A stretch of 64,000 nucleotides of DNA from Marsupella aquatica (lineage: Eukaryota; Marchantiophyta), in the NCBI GenBank assembly GCA_973895155.1, contig OZ316899.1:10664001-10728000 (forward strand), given 5' to 3'. Numbering within the stretch: the stretch's first letter is position 1; each line of letters begins with the position of its first letter. Below are positions 56,450-64,000 of the stretch, in pieces. Both the position numbers and the translations under genes were made by a program. Under the pieces are notes generated by a model. That model did not search any database. It was not told the DNA's origin and saw nothing but the letters and a program-made list of their open reading frames with translations.

Positions 56450-56688
56450 AATTCAGCCTTTGACTTTCTATTTATTCATATCAATCTAAAATACTTCTCG
56501 GTCTCACAGAATGGGCTCACCAATTAAAGTCTCCATATCCGTCTACACATTGTGAGGCTTCTAAAAACGGTATGTAGGTTAATTTTCGTTTTTGTCAGCC
56601 ATTGTGTTGTATTTTTGGACTGAGACAATCCTAATCCAAAGTTCACTTTTGGTCTTTTCTCTGAGAATGGTGTTTGGTGCACTTGCAG
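56450..56688 (+). other. short intergenic or intronic interval with one hairpin unit
   Basis: TTGGACTGAGACAATCCTAATCCAA at 56615-56641 is another copy of the palindromic unit. A donor-like GGTATGT lies near 56568. No open first exon was found for the next gene. Confidence 0.4.
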
Positions 56689-57700
56689 AATCGAGACCTG
56701 GTCCCGTCAAGCGGAAGTTGTTGATTTTGGACCTTAATAAAATACTTTGGGATTCTATTGAATTCCAAAGCAAGGGCACATCCAGGAATATTGTCACCTC
56801 AAGTGGAGTGCATTGGGATAGAAAAAATGGTATTAGTCGCATGTATACAGAACGACCAGGGCTCCATGAGTTTCTAAAGTTGGTTTTTGACAGATTTGAC
56901 GTTGCAATTTGGACTTGTGCTGGGGTAGAACGAACAGTGAAAATGCTGAACATGATGTTCACTGTTGAGGAGCGGTTGAAACTTAAGTTTGTATTCACAC
57001 AGGTGGAAGCCTTTGACACAGGCATTCAAAGGCGTGACATTACAAACGGAAAGGCAAATGTGCTACTGAAGGATTTTCAGGTGGTATGGAATGCATTTGG
57101 AAATCTATATGATGAAACCAACACCCTCCTTGTCGATGACTCCCCCCTTAAGGCATTTGCCAACCCAGACATGACTGGATTATTTCCAGTGCCCTACACG
57201 CATGCCAATCGTGGAGATAATTTTCTTCTAGCAATTCTTTGGCCATGTCTTGAGAAACTATCACATGCAAGTGACATTCGATGTTATCTTCTTCTCAACT
57301 CTCCAAAGTGGTCTCTTTTGCACATGAAGAGAGACAAGGCAAAAAATGAGATTACTTATGATCAACTTAGCAAGAGATTTGCAGCAAAAATTTGGAAGTC
57401 ACAGTTTACACATAGTGTGTTGGACCTCAACAGTAATGAGATCCCTTGGAACGTCCTGAGGTGGAACTTGACAATGCACTTGTCAACTCACTTGCTAAAT
57501 CATTTTTAGGAAAGGACTATTCAGGTCCATATAGAGAAAATCCCAGACACTTTTTGCGGGGGATTATAGCCATTAGGAACAACACCACCAGATTTCAACT
57601 CCTTGAAAATAAAGGGAGTTGCAACCGTGACAATAGGGTAGATAGGAAAGGAGACAGGGGCACATGCTCAAATACACATTGTAGGGAGCACTTGGTTTAG
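56689..57700 (+). pseudogene. FCP1/NLI-type HAD phosphatase-like gene, frameshifted near its end
   Basis: Coding text starts after acceptor TTGCAG at 56688. KLLILDLNKILWDS is HAD motif I; the family has DxDxT/V, and here the first Asp (56730-56732) is kept but the second is Asn and Thr is Ile. ERPGLHEFLKLVFDRFDVAIWTCAG is the region after motif I up to motif II, and LLVDDSPLKAF (57135-57140 for DD) is motif III. The frame breaks at about 57446, where PEVELDNALVNSLAKSFLGKDY continues in another phase to 57700, pointing to a one-base indel. FCP1-type enzymes dephosphorylate proteins such as the RNA polymerase II tail; loss of the second Asp should impair catalysis. Confidence 0.7.
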
Positions 57701-57780
57701 ATATTTAATTGACTTGTGTTAAGCCCCTTGGATAGTACTAGAAATATGTTCGTATTCAATGTAAATTTGCAGATAATTGT

Positions 57781-57785
57781 ATAAA
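57781..57785 (+). other. target site duplication ATAAA (left) of copia B
   Basis: ATAAA flanks copia B on both sides (also 63527-63531). Confidence 0.9.
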
Positions 57786-57932
57786 TGTTATAACCCATAA
57801 TATGACTTAACCCTAGTATAGGATAGGTTAACATTAACCCAACCATGTTAACCCTTCTGGACTATATAAGTCCTTGGCATAATGGAAGTGAGTGGGGATT
57901 ATTGACTACTATCATCTTGTGTATTCATAACA
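57786..57932 (+). repeat. 5' LTR of copia B
   Basis: 147 bp, identical to 63380-63526 and 5113-5259; TATATAAG at 57863-57870. Confidence 0.97.
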
Positions 57933-57934
57933 CG

Positions 57935-57945
57935 TTATCAGCGCG
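57935..57945 (+). other. primer binding site of copia B
   Basis: TTATCAGCGCG starts two bases after the LTR. Plant copia elements commonly show TTATCAGCACG here, complementary to the cleaved initiator-Met tRNA; one base differs. Confidence 0.65.
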
Positions 57946-58478
57946 ACTTGCTCAATTACATTTTTTTTACATGTGCTCCCTCCCCAAAATCTGACAACTC
58001 AATAGATCGAGGTCCACACAAAGAAAACAACACAATGTTGTGTGTTTTTTGCTCCAATGGCGAGAATAACCGCCTAACTACCTCCCGAGAATAGAGAAAA
58101 CAAGCTTATGATCGAAGAACAAAGAACTGGCCATAGAGCGTCGAGCCTAATCACGAGCGAAGATTCTCAACCTTGAACGAAGGAGACAACGCGACGAGAC
58201 GCAAAAAACAAAATAAAAGACATTGGCGAAAACTGAAAACTTTGAGGACCGCACACAAGGACATACGAACGAACTCCATCGGGGACAATTTGGATGCGAT
58301 TCAAGGGGCAGATGAGTCCCGTGCCTTGAGCGAAAGGATCGCTATCGTTTCTCTTTCTTTTGGTTAACTTGATCCATCACAACAGCCGATCAATCGGGCG
58401 GGACAAGGCGAAAGTCATAGGCATTTGATACAAAGGAACACCATATATTTATAAGGCCCAAAATCAGGCGAAATAGAC

Positions 58479-61400
58479 ATGGCGACATTGGAGAAGTTAC
58501 ATTTCCCAGCCCTACTAGTAGACGGCAGCAACTACTTGACATGGGCCGTAGATGCGGAAACATACTTCGCATCGTTGGAGCTTGAAGATACATTAATCAC
58601 AGACCAAAATCTGACTCTACAACAGAAGGCCAAGGCCGTGTTCCTTTTGCGCCAGCACTTGGTTCCCTCACTAAAATCCCAATACATGAACGAAGTCAAT
58701 CCACGACTCCTGTGGGACAAGTTAAAGGCCCGATTCGACCATATGCGCGAAATATGGCTTCCTGAGGCTCGCCGCGATTGGTACAACCTACGAGTGATGG
58801 ATCATACTTCCATTGCTAACTACAACAGCGCTCTATTTAAAATTACCTCTCAACTAGAACTCTGCGGCCATCCAGTCCCAGACGCAGATAAGATCGACAA
58901 GACACTGAGTACATTCCCCGAATCAAACATTGCACTCGGTACACAGTACCGAAATATGCAATTCACCACATATTCAGATCTTATCGCACATTTACTTGTA
59001 GAAGAGAAGCAACAGGTGGTCGCCATGCAAAACGCCCAAAAAAGACCTGCGGGAACAGAACCACCACCACACAAACCAGAGATAAATTACTATCAGCGAG
59101 ATAACATGGGACGAGGCCGACCAAGAGGCAGAGGCGGATACCAAGGCAGAGGTAGAAACCAATCCTACAGAGGTCGAGGATATCGACAATCATACAACAC
59201 AAGAGGCAGGGGAGTAGGCGGCAGAGGCAGGATGAGTGATAATGCATCGGACAACACCAAAGATGATAGGATGTGCTACCGATGCGGAAAAATAGGACAC
59301 CTGAAGAAAAATTGTTGGGCATCGGACCAAACAGCCAGGAAACATACAGAATCAAGAGCTAGACTCAAACAAAACCCAGCAGGGAACTACATGGAGCTAG
59401 AAGAAGCAATAGCCACCTACAAAGACCCCGAACAACCTCATGAAGTGGAGACCCACATAGTAACTCCAGCAAGAGGACCCTACACACTACAAGACCCCAA
59501 TCTGGGCATAATTGACAGCGGTATGTCTCATACAATACTAAAGGACAAGAAATATTTCCACTCAATTACCCCATCAGCCCGGCATATGACCACCATTTCA
59601 GGCACAAACCAGATTGAGGAGGGTAAAGGCACAGCCACGGTAATATTCCCAGGAGGCACTGCACTCGCCATCGAAGCAGCGATATTTGCCCCGCGAGCTA
59701 CAAGGAACCTCATCAGCTTCCGAGACATAGTCGCAAATAAATATCAACTGCGCACAGTGAAAACAGACGAGGAAGATACCCTCCAAATCGTGGAGGTTAC
59801 CGAACAAGGTATACATATTAAAGAAACCTTACCCCTTATACCACCAGGCCTCTACGCAACTTAAATTCAAGCTCACTATGTCACTGCAGACTTACCTGAT
59901 ATCACATACTTATGGCACTGTCGACTGGGACACCCCGGAGTAAATATGTACCGCAGAATTATTCATGACTCCCGTGGAATCCCCCAAGGAGTCAACCCAT
60001 CAACAAAACAAAGGCAATGCCTGGCGTGCTCTCAGGGGAAGCTGATTACACGCCCACAAATACAGAAGACAATCTATGCCATCCCGAACTTCCTGGAACA
60101 CCTGAACGCAGATGTATGCGGCCCGATCCACCCACCAAGTGGACCGTTTAAGTATTTCCTGGCCATCATCGACTCTTCGACCAAATGGCTGCAAGTATCT
60201 CTACTCTCTACACGCAACTTGGTCTTCGCTAGGATACTGGCCAACATTCTAAAGCTTAAAGCACAATTCCCAGAACATCCAATTCGGAAACTGAGAGTGG
60301 ATGGTGCAGGGGAATTCACCTCAAAAGCATTCGATGAGTTTTGCTGGGCAGCGGGCATTGACACTGAATACTCAGTCCCATATGTCCATTTCCAAAACGG
60401 AATGGCAGAATCCGTTATCAAGCGTATACAGATGATAACCAGACCCCTGTTAATGAATTCAAAGTTACCCCTATCCACATGGGGACACGCAGTCCTCCAT
60501 GCTGCCACACTGCTTCAATACAGACCATCGGCGTTCAACACAAAGACTCCACACCACTTAGCGTTCGGACTACCTCCAGACCTGTCACACCTGCGGGTAT
60601 TTGGATGCAAAGTCATGGTCCCAATACTGGGACCCAAGCGTACAAAAATCGGACCTCAAAGACAAGAAGGAATCTACATCGGAAATGACTCATCCTCGAT
60701 CATTCGCTACCTGGAACCGACAACAGCCGATGTGTTTAAGGCCAGACATACAGATTGTCATTTTTACGAAGACACTTTTCCCACCCTAAGCATAGACAAA
60801 CAAATGACAGGGGACTTGCACCCACACAAGATCAACTGGAACAGCAGAAACTTACTCAACCAGGACCCGAGGACGAAACAAACGGATGCAGAAGTTAGAC
60901 GATTACTCCACCTCCACGAGATGCTGGATAAGATCCCAGATGCATTTAATGATGCAACAAATGTTACAAAATCCCACAACGAGGCAACCAATGTACCAGC
61001 CAGAGTACAAATGAATACTCCTCCAGCAACAGTAGCTGCCCCTAAGGCGAAAAGAGGTAGGCCACCAGGATCACATGATACCCGACCCCGCCAAAGACGC
61101 CCCCATCAGGTAATTCCTGAAACTACTTTTCACTTCATTAATAATGAATCCGAGACACCAGACATATCGGGTAATGAGGAGATGTCAATTCAGTATAAGC
61201 ATACAGGACAAATTTACACGAGACAAAACACTACTGTCGACGAACAATTTGCTTACCATATAGCTCAAGAAATAACCAATGATACTTCGGACCCTTTAAC
61301 AATCAAAGAAGCACAAACAAGGTCAGATTGGCCACACTGGAAAGAGGCCATTGACACAGAAATGGATGCACTAATCCATCGACAAGTCTTCGGACCAGTC

Positions 61401-62420
61401 AAACAAGTTGATCCTAACAATGACTATACAGACAGCCGATTTACGTTCATTAAAAAGCGAAATGCAAAAGGTGATGTTATCAGATACAGAGCGCGGTTAG
61501 TAGCAAAAGGATACACCCAGATCCCAGGCAGGGACTATGATCTAACATATTCACCAGTAATGGACGTGACGACATTCAGGTATTTAATTGCTTTCTCTCG
61601 CAAACACCAGTTATGCAATATCCTTATGGACGTAGTAATGGCATACCTATATGGAGTCTTAGACTCCGAAATTCATATGAAAGCACCAAAGGAATTACTC
61701 GAAAGAGTGGCAGAACACATTCAGGGGAAGCAATACCCGAACCTGAGCAAGGATATGAAGTCGGGAATTGACCAGATTATCCCTAATGATGATTGTAAAG
61801 GCCTTGTGTTGAGCAGTGGCAACACACAGAAAGCACCACTCCAGTACCCCGGAAAACGAAGGACTGGACAGCAGGCATTTGCTGTGCAAGTATTGAAATC
61901 CATAAACGGCCTGAAACAAAGCGGCCGTATATGGTACCAGAAATTTAAAACCGAAATACAAGCACTCGGATTTATTACAGAAGACATAGCGCCCTGTATA
62001 TTCATCAAAAGAGTAGACACAGAGTTCGTCGTGTTAGCGCTATATGTCGATGACATTAATCTCTTCGGTACACAACGACTATTACGACAAACAATCAACA
62101 CAATGAAGGGCATTTTCGAGATGAAAGAACTGGGAGAACCGACTTACTGCCTCGGCCTTCAGTTCGATCACCTACAGACAGGCACATTCATTAGCCAGTC
62201 TACCTATACAAACAAAATCCTCCAACAATTCAATATGCAAAAGGCATACCCGGTATCAACACCAATGGAGCTGGGATCCTTAGACACTGCGAAGGACATG
62301 TTCAGGCAAAGACAGGACAACGAACCAATACTAGATTCAGATAAGCCATACTTATCGGCTATCGGAGCCCTCCTTTACCTGGCCAACAACACCCGACAAT
62401 ACGCCACTGGAACGGCATAA
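58479..62420 (+). pseudogene. copia B gag-pol with nonsense codon at residue 462
   Basis: It is the same 1,313-codon frame as copy A. A CAA codon is TAA at 59862-59864, between protease and integrase, so only gag-protease (58479-59861) can be made as one chain; the remainder reopens at 59946. Other changes from A: DSGTS to DSGMS at the protease, VVTAYLYG to VVMAYLYG in RT, and a few more. Zinc knuckle, D,D35E and YVDD are retained. The frame ends with the shared TAA at 62418. Confidence 0.95.
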
Positions 62421-63040
62421 AACGAGTATTCCGATACCTCCAAGGAACAATTGACATGGGACTATTCTTCCCCAACGAAAGCGAGGATGAACTTACAGGA
62501 TACGCGGACGCTGGATACCTCTCAGACCCCCAAGATTCAAAGTCGCAGACAGGATACGTCTTCTTGCAGGGTAAAACCGCCATATCTTGGAGAAGCACGA
62601 AGCAGAGCCTAACCACAACGTCATCGAATCACGCCGAAGTAATTGCCCTCTATGAGGCATGCCGCGAAGCGATTTGGCTCCGTAGTATAATCACACATAT
62701 ACTCAAACAGACAGGAAAAACCTTACTCACAAATCCAACCACCATCTACGAGGACAATAGGGCATGCGTCGACCAGATAGTTACAGGCTACATGAAGACC
62801 GATCGAACCAAGCACATAGACCCGAAATTTTTCTTTACGCATGAACACAGCGGAAAGCAAATACAAGTAAAGTGGATAAGCTCACAAGACAATTGCGCCG
62901 ACCTCTTCACCAAGCCGCTACCAGCGACTACACATCGAAAGCACGTCAGCGCCATTGGAATGCATCGTCTCTCCTCCCTAACCTCCTCGACTAACGACAA
63001 CTCCCGACACGAACACACAGCCAACGCAAAATCGAAGTAG
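62421..63040 (+). pseudogene. copia B RNase H in shifted frame
   Basis: It has the same -1 frame junction as copy A, with one visible silent difference (GCACGAA to GCATGAA near 62840). All RNase H signatures are present. Confidence 0.9.
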
Positions 63041-63379
63041 AACCTCGACAAACTACTAAATCATAGTATCTAACGAACAGTTTACAGAGAGACACATGTT
63101 CCCCCGTCATGAATACAATACTACCCCGACTAGAGTAACAAATAAACGCTTACTTACTCTTAGCCCACTGGCTTAGACAGTAATAGGCTACTTTTAGACT
63201 TAGAGCATACACATTAGAGACTTTCTGAATTAGGGACCACAAATTGTAATGATGGTAGTACTCTTCCTTGAGAGGAAAGCAGCAAGGTTTGATGAGGCTA
63301 CATCATAAGTGACTCCCACTTTTAAACTAGGGTTAAATGTGTGGTTCCTTGACACCCCGTCCAAGTAACCAAGGGGAAG

Positions 63380-63526
63380 TGTTATAACCCATAATATGAC
63401 TTAACCCTAGTATAGGATAGGTTAACATTAACCCAACCATGTTAACCCTTCTGGACTATATAAGTCCTTGGCATAATGGAAGTGAGTGGGGATTATTGAC
63501 TACTATCATCTTGTGTATTCATAACA
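63380..63526 (+). repeat. 3' LTR of copia B
   Basis: 147 bp, preceded by purine tract AAGGGGAAG (63371-63379) and followed by ATAAA. Confidence 0.97.
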
Positions 63527-63700
63527 ATAAAGATATTTTATAATCTATTTGGAATGATGTTATTTTGTTCACAGAATATCTGGTCCTTAAATGGGGATGA
63601 AATAACTTTATAAGTTTTTATCCTCCATTTCTATGTGAGTTATTAAATAATATAATATGTATTATTTATTAATATAATATTAATGTGATTTGGCCTATAA

Positions 63701-63778
63701 AGTGTACATTTAGAGACACAAAAGTGTACATTTGGGTGTCTTGAAGTGTACATTTGGGGCCATGAAAGTGTACATTTC
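63701..63778 (+). repeat. right subterminal GTGTACATTTGG repeats
   Basis: Four copies of AGTGTACATTT(G/A/C) with 20-24 bp spacing, the same motif and strand as the left cluster. Confidence 0.75.
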
Positions 63779-63804
63779 AAGACTCATTTGTGAACAAAAG
63801 AAAG

Positions 63805-63828
63805 TACACTTTTAATGAATAGGTTGAT
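63805..63828 (-). repeat. right terminal inverted repeat
   Basis: Exact inverse of 45033-45051 over 19 bp, 24 bp with one mismatch; followed by TTAT. Confidence 0.7.
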
Positions 63829-64000
63829 TTATTTGTATTCTTAGTTCTTCTATCAAGGTCACTAAATGTGAGGATATTTTACATAACTTTTGTGGGTGAC
63901 CCTTAGTGCCACACGTAAAGCATTCTATTGTATTGGAGTTCTTATCTTCTTGTTGCTTTTCTTCACTTTGTGTTTGGTTGCCCCCTTTTGTGTATATGGG
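63829..64000 (-). pseudogene. copia gag zinc knuckle, part 2 of the split old element
   Basis: On the minus strand the frame reads ECFTCGTKGHPQKLC (CX2CX4HX4C) then KISSHLVTLIEELRIQ, like the copia text just after the knuckle. It is entered from beyond the window and interrupted at 63828; the next domain, protease, is at 44630-45027. Confidence 0.7.

Larger units (their letters stand above)
57786..63526 (+). mobile_element. complete Ty1/copia element copy B, 5,741 bp
   Basis: 5' LTR 57786-57932, primer site, leader, gag-pol, purine tract 63371-63379 and 3' LTR 63380-63526. The LTRs are identical by eye over 147 bp and the TSD is perfect, so the insertion is recent. It nevertheless carries a nonsense codon in gag-pol and the same RT-RNase H frameshift as copy A. 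Confidence 0.97.
45028..63828. mobile_element. large DNA transposon-like element with transposase, ParB-methyltransferase and phosphatase genes (contains copia B)
   Basis: Ends are 24-bp inverted repeats with one mismatch. Just inside both ends lie GTGTACATTTGG-type repeats and AT-rich spacers. Cargo: DUF7869-type ORF on minus, ParB-methyltransferase and FCP1-like genes on plus. Outside both ends is the same copia gag-protease region, on the minus strand, in the correct order. Length is 18,801 bp, or about 13,055 bp after removing copia B and one copy of its duplication. The superfamily is unknown to me. Confidence 0.65.

Noticed and set aside
56592-56688. N-terminal extension of the phosphatase-like frame
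   Set aside because: It contains a hairpin unit and a splice acceptor, so it is intronic.

Overview
This window reads as repeat-dominated nuclear DNA of a streptophyte plant. It has Ty1/copia elements with a plant-type primer site and short LTRs, Ty3/gypsy elements including a chromodomain chromovirus, an EDM2-like PHD exon, GT-AG introns and CCCTAAA-like tracts. I cannot name the species. The combination feels more like a non-seed plant, charophyte or gymnosperm than an angiosperm, but that is an impression. I see no rRNA, tRNA or CRISPR array.

Layout. 1-5259: 3' part of copia copy A, which cuts into a minus-strand chromatin-type gene region (BRCT, PHD and zinc-rich exons, 5264-8264). 8265-13500: no convincing gene; direct repeats and telomere-like C-rich tracts. 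13.5-17.7 kb: decayed plus-strand Ty3/gypsy (G0) with its 3' LTR. 17.7-31.4 kb: minus-strand chromovirus G1, split at its gag by an element (23288-28586) whose LTR appears to be 4,674 bp long and to carry a 1,126-codon ORF. 31.4-38.2 kb: no recognised gene, several short repeats. 38170-42843: solo copy of the same giant LTR (5-bp TSD AAAGC), its ORF broken only by stop codons. 43139-44629: solo LTR of the G1 family. 44630-45027 and 63829-64000: two halves of an old minus-strand copia gag-protease region.

Between those halves lies the most interesting object, 45028-63828. It is bounded by 24-bp inverted repeats, a possible 4-bp TSD (TTAT) and subterminal GTGTACATTTGG repeats at both ends. It carries a 1,232-codon DUF7869-type putative transposase (minus), and on the plus strand a spliced ParB-like plus beta-class DNA methyltransferase gene (three in-frame stops) and an FCP1/HAD phosphatase-like gene. 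A 27-bp palindromic minisatellite fills introns of the methyltransferase gene and probably of the transposase gene. A young, intact-ended copia copy (B, 57786-63526, identical 147-bp LTRs, TSD ATAAA) is inserted in it. Without copia B and one TSD copy the element is about 13.06 kb. I infer a large plant DNA transposon carrying its own DNA-modification module; this rests on reading alone.

A theme across the window is decay by C-to-T/G-to-A transitions without indels: in the copia twins, the giant-LTR ORF, the methyltransferase and the G1 catalytic residues. This is as expected for cytosine-methylated, silenced elements.
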